Positions 22,254-28,550 of a DNA stretch of 28,550 nucleotides are shown here, one piece after another; the first letter of the stretch is position 1, and each line of letters begins with the position of its first letter. The DNA comes from an uncultured Clostridia bacterium (GTDB taxonomy: Bacteria > Bacillota > Clostridia > Peptostreptococcales > Anaerovoracaceae), in contig CAKQOW010000029.1 of assembly GCA_934256595.1 (NCBI GenBank), forward strand, positions 1 to 28,550. The letters run 5' to 3'. A model generated the notes under the pieces. The model saw only the letters and a program-made list of their open reading frames with translations, did no database searches and was not told where the DNA came from. Made by a program: the position numbers and the translations under genes.

Positions 22254-22631
22254 ATGTTCAGGAATATAGATACAGAATACGGCAGCATAGGAATAAACAA
22301 AAGCATAATAACACAGATAGTTACAGATGCTGTTGACGCTTACTCAGGCAAGGCGTGGCTGGGTAATGCCAAAGCTATATTTAACATTTTTTCAAATGAC
22401 GAAAGCAGCAATATAGATATAGTCTGGGACGATGAGGGAATTCATATAAATATTTTTCTCATAATCAAGTTCGGTACAAGCATAAGCAGAGTTACCAACG
22501 GCATAATAGACTATATAGAGAAAAACATTAAAGTTACTTTTGGCGATGTACCCAGCAAAATCAGAATTCTTGTTACAGGTATAGAGTCAAAGCAGCAGGT
22601 AATCAAAAGAGATATAGAGGTTGTTAGATAA
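22254..22631 (+). CDS. Asp23/YloU (DUF322) family protein
   Basis: A 125-residue protein of the Asp23/Gls24/YloU family, often linked to envelope stress. The opening TEYGSIGINKSIITQIVTDA and the later FGTSISRVTNGIIDYIEKNI are characteristic. The length is normal. AAAGGAT precedes the ATG. Its stop codon overlaps the recG start by one base (TAATG), so the two are translationally coupled. In Bacillus yloU is followed by yloV (the fatty-acid kinase fakA homologue) before recG; here yloV is absent. Confidence 0.85.
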   Translation: MFRNIDTEYGSIGINKSIITQIVTDAVDAYSGKAWLGNAKAIFNIFSNDESSNIDIVWDDEGIHINIFLIIKFGTSISRVTNGIIDYIEKNIKVTFGDVPSKIRILVTGIESKQQVIKRDIEVVR

Positions 22632-24667
22632 TGACAGGAAGCGACAGTATTGCAGTAATTAAAGGCATAGGCCCCAAAAAAGAAGAAGCCTTAAGCCGTA
22701 TGGGAATAAATACGGTAGAGGATATGTATATGCTTTTTCCCAGAGATTATCAGGACAGAAGAAATGTTATCAGAATTTCCGACGCTGATAATGAACAGGT
22801 TGTGCTTGTTAAAGCAACTGTAACAAGGGTGTTTAATAACAGATACGGACGAAAGCATATGCTTCGCATTACGGCAGATGACGGAAGCGCTGTAATGGAA
22901 GTGCTTTTTTTTAATGCCGCATTTCTTGCAAAATCCATAAAGCCGGGAATGGAATACGAATTTTACGGCAGGATATATGCTGATAAGGGCAAGTACAAGA
23001 TGCTTCACCCGGAGATGACAAAAGCAGGGGAGAATATGCTTCGCGGTATTATACCTGTATATCCTCTTACCAAAGGCATATCACAGAATGAAATGCGCAA
23101 ATGGCAGCAGTATATAGACGGTGAAACAGAGAGTGTAGCTGATTATCTGCCGGAAGCAGTAAAATTACAGAATAATTTGTGCAGTCTTGAATATGCAATA
23201 CATAATATACATTTTCCCGAAAGCAGACAGAAGCTTCTTGAAGCAAAATACCGTCTTGTGTTTGATGAGTTCTTTGTAATGCAGACAGCGCTTATGGCTC
23301 TGCGGGGCAGAGGAATTACAGCTGCAGGCGGCATTGCGTTTTCAAAGGCTGCCGATATAGATGAATATATAGGTAAAATGCCTTATGAGCTTACATCGGC
23401 GCAGCAGAGAGTAATCTCTGAAATTATATCGGATATGGAGTCGGGCAGAGTTATGAACAGGCTTCTGCAGGGTGATGTAGGGTCAGGCAAGACAGCAGTT
23501 GCGGAGGCGGCGCTGTTTAAGGCGGTAAAATCGGGCTATCAGGGCGTTTTAATGGCTCCGACAGAGATACTTGCAAGGCAGCACTATACAGGGCTTCAAA
23601 AGAGCTTTGAGCCTTTTGGAATTACTGTCGATTTTCTTGGCGGCAGGCTTAAGGCTTCCGAGAGGAAACAGGTTCTCGGCAGACTTGAAGAAGGCAAGAC
23701 AGATATACTTATAGGGACTCATGCAGTGATACAGCCCGATGTTCTGTTTAACAATCTGGGTCTTGTTATAACTGATGAGCAGCACCGGTTCGGTGTGAAC
23801 CAGCGAAGCCTGCTGACCCGCAAGGGAGAGAAACCGGACCGCCTGGTAATGACTGCAACCCCAATACCGAGAACGCTGGCTGCAGTTATCTACGGCGACC
23901 TTGATGTTTCGGTGATAGATGAGCTTCCGGCAGGGCGCAAGGCTATAGTTACAAAGGCTGTAACAGGAAACGGCAGAAATGAAGTCTATGATTTTGTAAA
24001 TGAGCAGTTAAAATCCGGCAGGCAGGGGTATATTGTCACGCCGCTTATTGATGAGTCTGAGGTTTTAGATGCAAGGTCAGCTTCGGAGGTGTTTGAAGAA
24101 ATAAGTCAGCGCTTTGATGAATACAGAGTTGAACTGCTTCACGGAGAGATGAAGCAGTCCGAAAAGGACGCTGTAATGGATAGATTTTATAACGGGCAGA
24201 CAGATCTTTTGGTTTCAACTGTTGTAATAGAGGTTGGAATAAATGTTCCAAACGCTACCGTTATGGTTATCGAAAATTCCGAAAGGTTCGGACTTGCGCA
24301 GCTTCATCAGCTGAGGGGCAGAGTCGGCAGAGGCGCGCATCAATCCTACTGCTACCTTATAAATGAGGGGAAGTCGGAGATTGCAGCGCAGAGAGCCGAA
24401 ATTATGGAAGCCTCAAATGACGGCTTCTATATTGCCGAAAAGGATTTAGAGCTTAGAGGTCCGGGAGAGATATTCGGCGTCAGACAGCACGGAATACCGG
24501 AGTTTAAGGTCGGTGATATAGGCAGGCATTTTAAGATTATGGAAATCGCCGGAAGCGAAGCAAAAAAGCTTCTGACTGACGATCCTTTGCTTGAAAAGAC
24601 CGAAAATCAGAAGCTCAAAGAGAAGATAAAAAGTTGCTTTGGCGAAAGTTTCACATTAGCCATCTAA
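22631..24667 (+). CDS. recG: ATP-dependent DNA helicase RecG
   Basis: A 678-residue DNA helicase that remodels stalled forks and branched DNA. The N-terminal wedge (OB-like) domain, with a helix-hairpin-helix-like IKGIGPKKEEAL, is followed by two helicase domains: Walker A GDVGSGKT at 281-288, DEQH at 382-385, TATPIPRTLA near 410 and QLRGRVGRG near 565 (motif VI). Length and motif order match RecG. The start overlaps the asp23-like stop by one base, with no strong ribosome binding site of its own, as expected for coupling. Confidence 0.97.
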   Translation: MTGSDSIAVIKGIGPKKEEALSRMGINTVEDMYMLFPRDYQDRRNVIRISDADNEQVVLVKATVTRVFNNRYGRKHMLRITADDGSAVMEVLFFNAAFLAKSIKPGMEYEFYGRIYADKGKYKMLHPEMTKAGENMLRGIIPVYPLTKGISQNEMRKWQQYIDGETESVADYLPEAVKLQNNLCSLEYAIHNIHFPESRQKLLEAKYRLVFDEFFVMQTALMALRGRGITAAGGIAFSKAADIDEYIGKMPYELTSAQQRVISEIISDMESGRVMNRLLQGDVGSGKTAVAEAALFKAVKSGYQGVLMAPTEILARQHYTGLQKSFEPFGITVDFLGGRLKASERKQVLGRLEEGKTDILIGTHAVIQPDVLFNNLGLVITDEQHRFGVNQRSLLTRKGEKPDRLVMTATPIPRTLAAVIYGDLDVSVIDELPAGRKAIVTKAVTGNGRNEVYDFVNEQLKSGRQGYIVTPLIDESEVLDARSASEVFEEISQRFDEYRVELLHGEMKQSEKDAVMDRFYNGQTDLLVSTVVIEVGINVPNATVMVIENSERFGLAQLHQLRGRVGRGAHQSYCYLINEGKSEIAAQRAEIMEASNDGFYIAEKDLELRGPGEIFGVRQHGIPEFKVGDIGRHFKIMEIAGSEAKKLLTDDPLLEKTENQKLKEKIKSCFGESFTLAI

Positions 24668-24745
24668 TTGGCAACAGATGAAATAATTGCTTATCATACT
24701 TTTTTCACCTCTGGTTAAATTAATAACTGTCAGGAGGTGAATGAA

Positions 24746-24946
24746 ATGACAATACAGCAGAAAATGAACGTTAATGCAAAACCTGCATTAAACAACTTAA
24801 AAACTGAGGTTGCAAACGAACTTGGTTTATCAAACTACGAACAGGCAGATAAGGGAAATATGACCGCACGCCAGAACGGATATGTAGGCGGATATATGAC
24901 TAAGAAGCTTGTAGAGATGGCTGAACAGCAGTTATCAGGCAGATAG
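24746..24946 (+). CDS. Alpha/beta-type small acid-soluble spore protein
   Basis: A 66-residue DNA-binding protein made in the forespore that saturates spore DNA and protects it. KTEVANELGL carries the site cut by the germination protease, and DKGNMTARQNGYVGGYMTKKLVEMAE is the conserved C-terminal region of the family. An in-frame GTG at 24737 lies inside AGGAGGTG, so ATG 24746, 8 bases beyond it, is the start. Upstream, CATACTT at 24695-24701 resembles a sigma-G -10, with a poor -35. A terminator follows. This is direct evidence that the organism sporulates. Confidence 0.93.
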   Translation: MTIQQKMNVNAKPALNNLKTEVANELGLSNYEQADKGNMTARQNGYVGGYMTKKLVEMAEQQLSGR

Positions 24947-24983
24947 TGCAGACGCACTGATTTGAAAACGTAGACTTTACGAT

Positions 24984-25021
24984 AAAGCCGCATTAAAATC
25001 TGATGCGGTTTTGTCTTTTTT
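24984..25021 (+). terminator. Terminator of the SASP gene
   Basis: CCGCAT (24988-24993) pairs with ATGCGG (25003-25008), followed by TTTTGTCTTTTTT. A smaller AGTGC/GCACT hairpin lies just after the stop codon. Confidence 0.75.
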
Positions 25022-25088
25022 GTTTTAATAATCCTGCCTGTATGTTAGAATATTAAAAGTAGAAACAGTACAAGGAGAGCTTGAAATT

Positions 25089-25634
25089 ATGAGAATTATA
25101 GCGGGAGAATACAAGGGCAGGAGAATTACAGCACCTGAGGATACAAGTGTCAGACCGACAACAGGCAAGGTCAAAGAGGCAATATTTGCAATGCTTATGA
25201 ATGATATATATGATGCGGTTACGGTGGATCTGTTTGCAGGTACGGGTAATCTGGGACTTGAGGCGCTGTCAAGAGGCGCGCGCAAATGCTATTTTGGCGA
25301 CAACTCAAGGGACAGTCTCAGACTTATAAAGGAGAATATCGCTCACTGCAGGGCAGAGGACAAATCAGTAGTAATTGCAGGCAGCTACGAAAAGGTGCTG
25401 GACAGAATAAGCGAAAAGGCGGATATAGTTCTGCTGGACCCTCCGTACAAAGAGGGACTTATGCTCAAATGCCTCCAGCGCATAGACGAGCTTGATATTC
25501 TTGCAGAAGATGGAGTTATAGTTGCAGAGCACGGAGGCTATGAGGATATGCCGGAGACAATAGGCAGTATCGTCAGAGTCAAGGATAAACGATACGGGAC
25601 TATTAATGTAACCATATACAGAAAAGAGCGCTAG
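25089..25634 (+). CDS. rsmD: 16S rRNA (guanine-966-N2)-methyltransferase
   Basis: A 181-residue SAM-dependent methyltransferase acting on G966 of 16S rRNA. The SAM-binding motif VDLFAGTGNLGL is at 46-57 and the catalytic DPPY at 117-120. The N-terminus MRIIAGEYKGRRITAP is a family signature. AAGGAG precedes the ATG. rsmD followed by coaD is a conserved pair (ylbH-ylbI in Bacillus), here separated by 231 bases containing an RNA-like fold and a terminator. Confidence 0.95.
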   Translation: MRIIAGEYKGRRITAPEDTSVRPTTGKVKEAIFAMLMNDIYDAVTVDLFAGTGNLGLEALSRGARKCYFGDNSRDSLRLIKENIAHCRAEDKSVVIAGSYEKVLDRISEKADIVLLDPPYKEGLMLKCLQRIDELDILAEDGVIVAEHGGYEDMPETIGSIVRVKDKRYGTINVTIYRKER

Positions 25635-25659
25635 AATCGTATTTTGTTAAGAATACACA

Positions 25660-25742
25660 TGCAACGGTACATACAGGAGCTTTGCATGGGAGAGAACAGG
25701 AAGCCTTGAGGCAGGTAAAAATGCGAATGTAACTGTTTTGCA
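25660..25742 (+). ncRNA. Candidate rod-like structured RNA between rsmD and coaD
   Basis: Nested pairings: TGC (25660-25662), AACGG (25663-25667) and TACAT (25668-25672) pair with ATGTA (25727-25731), CTGTT (25733-25737) and GCA (25740-25742), with small bulges; then TTTGCAT (25681-25687) pairs with ATGCGAA (25721-25727), sharing one base; and GCC-TTGA-GGC at 25703-25712 lies near the tip. A terminator follows at 25764-25795. It could be an independent small RNA or the 3' UTR of rsmD. It resembles SRP RNA only superficially. No clear promoter of its own was found. Confidence 0.35.
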
Positions 25743-25763
25743 AAATAGAACGATTTCTGATTG

Positions 25764-25795
25764 GAAACGGCTTGCATTGCAGGTCGTTTCTTTTT
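25764..25795 (+). terminator. Terminator upstream of coaD
   Basis: GAAACG (25764-25769) pairs with CGTTTC (25785-25790), followed by TTTTT. It separates rsmD and the RNA-like fold from coaD. Confidence 0.65.
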
Positions 25796-25807
25796 GGGTT
25801 AAAATTA

Positions 25808-25836
25808 TTGAAATTCCCATAAATAACTGGTAAAAT
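25808..25836 (+). promoter_or_regulatory. Promoter of coaD
   Basis: TTGAAA (25808-25813), 17-base spacer, TAAAAT (25831-25836), just after the terminator and 30 bases before the coaD start. Confidence 0.75.
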
Positions 25837-25865
25837 AGCATTAATAATTTATGGAGGTATGGCAT

Positions 25866-26351
25866 ATGCCAAAAAAGGCTTTATATGCTGGCTCCTTTGA
25901 TCCTGTCACTATGGGGCATCTTGACATAATCAGAAGAGCGGCTAAACTATGTGATGAACTTGTAGTAGGAGTAATCAGAAACCCTCAGAAATCCTCGCTG
26001 TTTACGGAGGAGGAGAGGATTGAAATGATTAAATTATCGACTTCGGATCTGCCTAATGTCAGAGTTGATGCTTTTTCGGGGCTTCTGGCTGATTACGTCA
26101 ATTCCAATGATTTTGACATTGTTATACGGGGGCTCAGAGGTACTACAGATTTTGACAGTGAAATACAGATGGCGCAGCTTCATTCAATATTGTATAATGA
26201 TAAGGTCGAGACTGTATTTCTGATGACTTCACCGGAATATTCATTTATCAGCTCAAGTATGGTAAAGGAAGTATATCTGTTAGACGGAAATGTGGACAGA
26301 CTTGTTTCAAGGGAAGTTTTAGAGTTTATGGACAATAAGTTCAGCAAATGA
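25866..26351 (+). CDS. coaD: Pantetheine-phosphate adenylyltransferase
   Basis: A 161-residue enzyme of CoA synthesis that adenylates 4'-phosphopantetheine to dephospho-CoA. The nucleotidyltransferase motif TMGH is at 15-18, after YAGSFDPV, and FISSSMVKEV near the C-terminal end is the second ATP-binding signature. The frame is open from an ATG at 25851, but that codon overlaps GGAGG, so ATG 25866 with 8-base spacing is chosen and gives the usual MPKKALYAGSF start. The next gene begins 13 bases later and is likely in the same operon. Confidence 0.96.
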   Translation: MPKKALYAGSFDPVTMGHLDIIRRAAKLCDELVVGVIRNPQKSSLFTEEERIEMIKLSTSDLPNVRVDAFSGLLADYVNSNDFDIVIRGLRGTTDFDSEIQMAQLHSILYNDKVETVFLMTSPEYSFISSSMVKEVYLLDGNVDRLVSREVLEFMDNKFSK

Positions 26352-26364
26352 GAGGAGAAATAAT

Positions 26365-26910
26365 ATGAAAGTTTTAGAGTTACTTGAAGAGATTGAAGAA
26401 ATCGTCGATACTGCTTCGGGGTTTCCTCTTACAGGAAAGATTATGATAGATGCAGATGAGCTGCTTGAGATAGTTAAAGAGATAAGAACCGAACTTCCTG
26501 AAGAAATTCAGCAGGCGCAGTGGATTAAGGGCGAACAGAGAAGAATTCTTGCAGAGGCAAAGGACGAATACGAGTCAGTTATACGCGATGCCAGAAGACA
26601 GGCGGAAGCTCTCATAGACAACAATGATATTACAATCAAGGCCAAAATAAAGGCAGAGGAAATCATAACAATTGCCGAGGAAAAGGCAAAGCAGCTTAAA
26701 ATCGGAACCTATGAATATATGGACAGCATCCTGTTTAATTTCCAGGAGAAGATGGATGAGTTAAACGGCACATATTTTGCAGATATGTTCAACAGCCTTG
26801 AAAACACATTCAGCGGCATCAACGAAACACTCCAGTCCAACAGGGAAGAAATCAAGCAGATGGCTTTTGAGGTTCACGACGAAGTCGAAGCCGACAAAGA
26901 AGAATATTAG
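26365..26910 (+). CDS. Coiled-coil protein downstream of coaD
   Basis: A 181-residue soluble protein with no firm assignment. The N-terminus (LEEIEEIVDTASGFPLTGKI) leads into a long coiled coil at about 45-120, rich in Glu, Lys, Ala and Ile (EAKDEYESVIRDARRQAEAL), reminiscent of ATP synthase b or V-ATPase subunit H stalks and of DivIVA-like proteins. A second helical part follows to the acidic C-terminus. There is no membrane anchor. AGGAG precedes the ATG, 13 bases after coaD. I recall homologues beside coaD in other Clostridia, which would suggest a conserved but unknown role. A terminator follows at once. Confidence 0.7.
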   Translation: MKVLELLEEIEEIVDTASGFPLTGKIMIDADELLEIVKEIRTELPEEIQQAQWIKGEQRRILAEAKDEYESVIRDARRQAEALIDNNDITIKAKIKAEEIITIAEEKAKQLKIGTYEYMDSILFNFQEKMDELNGTYFADMFNSLENTFSGINETLQSNREEIKQMAFEVHDEVEADKEEY

Positions 26911-26917
26911 ATATCAT

Positions 26918-26965
26918 ATACCCGTACTGAATGAATATCATATAGTATGGGTATTATATTTTTTG
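26918..26965 (+). terminator. Terminator overlapping the ylbJ start
   Basis: ATACCCGTACT (26918-26928) pairs with AGTATGGGTAT (26944-26954), 11 pairs with one wobble, followed by TATATTTTTTG. The 3' arm contains the ylbJ ATG (26947). Confidence 0.65.
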
Positions 26966-27864
26966 CCAGAAAGAATATAAAGGGGATATTGTGTCTGCTT
27001 GCGCTGACAGGCTGTATAGTTATGGTTATATGTCCGGAGCAGTCCATACTTTCTGCCCAGAAAGGTATTATGCTGTGGGCAAACAGTATTGTGCCGGCAA
27101 TGCTCCCCTTTTTTATATGTATAAATTTCATTGGCGGCATAGGCGTTCTCAGAGTATTTCCACCCGGAATATTTGCTTTTGCAATGAGCATTATGTCAGG
27201 CTATCCCATGGGACCGAAGATAATAGGGGATATGGTCAGATGCAACGCCGTAACGCACAAAAAAGCTGTGTGGCTTCTGAGCTTTTGCACTCTGTCGGGG
27301 CCTGCCTTTATGACGGCTACGGTAGGTGTTTCAATGCTGGGAGATATGAAATGGGGAGCTGTGATTGCAGCCTCTCATTACCTTGCGGCAATGGCCAACT
27401 GTATCATATTCTATATTGTTCTGAGACCGTCAGACGAGGTGCAGAGCCTTGAATACGAGCAGATAAAAAGAGGCAGCCTTGAGATTTTTACAGACTCCAT
27501 ATTGCAGGCATTTAAGTCGGTTGGAATTATACTTGCATACATAATTATATTCATGTTTATAACTGATTTTATGGATTATGCAGGGCTGTTCAACTATATA
27601 TATTCACCGGAGCTAAAGGCGGTGCTTAAAGGTATTTTTGAAATGACCGTAGGCTGCAATGCCATAACTTCGTATGCGGTGAGCTTTAAGACAAAGGTAG
27701 TGCTGTGCTCCTTCTTTATTTCTTTTGGAGGGCTTTCAATAATAGGGCAGTCGATGAGTATGCTGGCAGGCACAAAAATCAGCATCTGGTATCTGCTTCT
27801 CATAAAGGTTATGCAGGGGGCTTTTGCCGCTGTCATAGCATATTTTCTATGCAGTATTGTGTGA
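26947..27864 (+). CDS. ylbJ: Sporulation integral membrane protein YlbJ (nucleoside-recognition/Gate domain)
   Basis: A 305-residue polytopic membrane protein. In Bacillus YlbJ is needed for efficient spore cortex formation. Family landmarks are SIVPAMLPFFICINFI near the N-terminus, SGYPMGPKIIGD, and the LSFCTLSGPAFMTATVG stretch; eight or so hydrophobic helices are visible. ATG 26947 has no ribosome binding site and lies inside a terminator-like hairpin. An in-frame TTG at 26989 follows AAGGGG but with only 3 bases of spacing. Alignment with YlbJ from memory suggests KNIKGILCLL belongs to the protein, favouring the upstream start, so the 5' end remains uncertain. The gene order coaD...ylbJ...ylbM matches Bacillus. 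Confidence 0.85.
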   Translation: MGIIFFARKNIKGILCLLALTGCIVMVICPEQSILSAQKGIMLWANSIVPAMLPFFICINFIGGIGVLRVFPPGIFAFAMSIMSGYPMGPKIIGDMVRCNAVTHKKAVWLLSFCTLSGPAFMTATVGVSMLGDMKWGAVIAASHYLAAMANCIIFYIVLRPSDEVQSLEYEQIKRGSLEIFTDSILQAFKSVGIILAYIIIFMFITDFMDYAGLFNYIYSPELKAVLKGIFEMTVGCNAITSYAVSFKTKVVLCSFFISFGGLSIIGQSMSMLAGTKISIWYLLLIKVMQGAFAAVIAYFLCSIV

Positions 27865-27868
27865 ATTG

Positions 27869-27877
27869 TGATATTAT
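27869..27877 (+). promoter_or_regulatory. Possible extended -10 giving a leaderless tmcAL transcript
   Basis: TG-A-TATTAT at 27869-27877 would place the transcription start at or next to the A of the tmcAL ATG (27884). There is no ribosome binding site before that ATG. Confidence 0.3.
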
Positions 27878-27883
27878 ATATCT

Positions 27884-28550
27884 ATGAAGATTTTAGGAAT
27901 AATAAGCGAATACAATCCGTTTCATAACGGACACAAATATCATATAGACAAATCAAAGGAACTGACAGGGGCAGATGCCGTTGTAGCAGTAATGAGCGGC
28001 AGCTTCGTTCAGAGGGGCGAGCCTGCTTTTGCCGACAAATGGCTCAGAGCGCAGACGGCGGTAATGAGCGGTGCAGATCTTGTAATCGAAAATCCTTTTG
28101 TTTATGCCTGCAACAGCGCACAGGTTTTTGCAGATGGCGCCGTTAATATACTTAATGGGCTGGGCTGTGTTGATTTTCTTTCCTTTGGAAGCGAAGCCGG
28201 CAGCGTGGAGGATCTTATGAAGTTTGCATCTGAAACCGATGAATTTAAGGACAGGCTTCACAGCGCGTTAGAGCAGGGAATGACATACCCTAAGGCTGTT
28301 TCGTTTGCATACGGAGATAATGACGGTGTTATGACAGGCCCCAACAATATACTCGGCATAGAGTATATCAAGGCTCTAAACAGAATTAAATCCCGTATAG
28401 AGCCTGTTACTGTCAGGAGAAGCGACAGAGGCTATCATTCAGATGAAACAGATGGCATATTTGCAAGCGCCTCAAAGATAAGGAGCATGGCAGCAAAGGG
28501 TGAGGATTTCTCGGAATTTGTTCCATACGCATACAGGGGCTATATAGGCG
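27884..28550 (+). CDS. tmcAL: tRNA(Met) cytidine acetate ligase, N-terminal part (partial)
   Basis: The first 222 codons of a protein that runs off the window; full-length members are roughly 400 residues. TmcAL (YlbM) makes N4-acetylcytidine at the wobble position of elongator tRNA(Met) from acetate and ATP. The nucleotidyltransferase motif HNGH lies at 14-17 in SEYNPFHNGHKYHI, followed by VAVMSGSFVQRGEPA, where the family binds nucleotide, and GPNNILGIEYIKAL. The start is clear from the N-terminus, but no ribosome binding site precedes it and only 19 bases separate it from ylbJ. The 3' end is not in the window. Confidence 0.9.
   Translation, partial: MKILGIISEYNPFHNGHKYHIDKSKELTGADAVVAVMSGSFVQRGEPAFADKWLRAQTAVMSGADLVIENPFVYACNSAQVFADGAVNILNGLGCVDFLSFGSEAGSVEDLMKFASETDEFKDRLHSALEQGMTYPKAVSFAYGDNDGVMTGPNNILGIEYIKALNRIKSRIEPVTVRRSDRGYHSDETDGIFASASKIRSMAAKGEDFSEFVPYAYRGYIG

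Noticed and set aside
25690..25715. SRP RNA domain IV (GGAAGC...AAGGCAG-like wording)
   Set aside because: The resemblance is partial; the conserved symmetric and asymmetric loop sequences of SRP RNA are not present in order.
1..28550. CRISPR array, tRNA or rRNA genes
   Set aside because: No regularly spaced repeats, cloverleaf with GTTC arm or rRNA-like stretches were seen on reading through both strands.

Overview
The window looks like a chromosomal segment of an obligately anaerobic, spore-forming member of the Clostridia. The reasons are an oxygen-sensitive class III ribonucleotide reductase (nrdD-nrdG), an alpha/beta-type small acid-soluble spore protein, the sporulation membrane protein YlbJ, AGGAGG-type ribosome binding sites, and a 4-hydroxybutyrate fermentation operon whose proteins resemble those of Clostridium aminobutyricum. 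An Anaerovoracaceae-like gut or sediment anaerobe is my best guess, from memory of the protein sequences only.

Layout. 1-230: tail of an IS200/IS605-type TnpB gene with its right-end/omega-RNA hairpin, then the terminator of the next operon. 231-4058: minus-strand genes pepF, nadK and an RluA-family pseudouridine synthase, with a separate zinc-ribbon protein. 4241-5094: an acidic hypothetical protein and a Cys-rich small membrane protein. 5173-8146: rarD, a type IV prepilin-like gene and a metallo-beta-lactamase (MBL) protein; the rarD tail is duplicated on the far side of the pilin. 8205-10263: a minus-strand lipoprotein that looks like an M20/PepD peptidase stripped of its metal ligands, and a GNAT acetyltransferase. 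10382-13376: nrdD-nrdG with a clear promoter and an NrdR-like box. 13433-19237: a crotonase gene divergent from the operon nifU-like, abfD, CGGC-motif protein, 4-hydroxybutyrate CoA-transferase, 4-hydroxybutyrate dehydrogenase. 19270-22119: Nudix protein, rpmB with a long leader, and accessory genes including one with a frameshift, plus an AT-rich gap with several DnaA-box-like 9-mers. 22254-28550: a Bacillus-like conserved order (asp23/yloU, recG, SASP, rsmD, coaD, coiled-coil protein, ylbJ, start of tmcAL/ylbM).

How the genes work together. The central operon can interconvert succinate semialdehyde and 4-hydroxybutyrate (4hbD), activate 4-hydroxybutyrate to its CoA ester (abfT), and dehydrate and isomerise it to crotonyl-CoA (abfD). 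The divergent crotonase can hydrate crotonyl-CoA towards acetyl-CoA, the oxidative half of the known C. aminobutyricum fermentation. Butyryl-CoA dehydrogenase and the source of succinate semialdehyde lie outside the window. All four Fe-S ligands of AbfD, the catalytic Glu of AbfT and the iron ligands of 4HbD are present. The two small Cys proteins in the operon are candidates for Fe-S delivery or maturation of AbfD.

Most worth a second look: the AbfD operon with its two small Cys proteins; the metal-ligand-less PepD-like lipoprotein; the pilin between copies of the rarD tail; the DnaA-box-like cluster; the rpmB leader; and a long rod-like RNA fold between rsmD and coaD. No tRNA, rRNA or CRISPR array was seen. 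Everything here was read by eye; no searches or folding programs were run.
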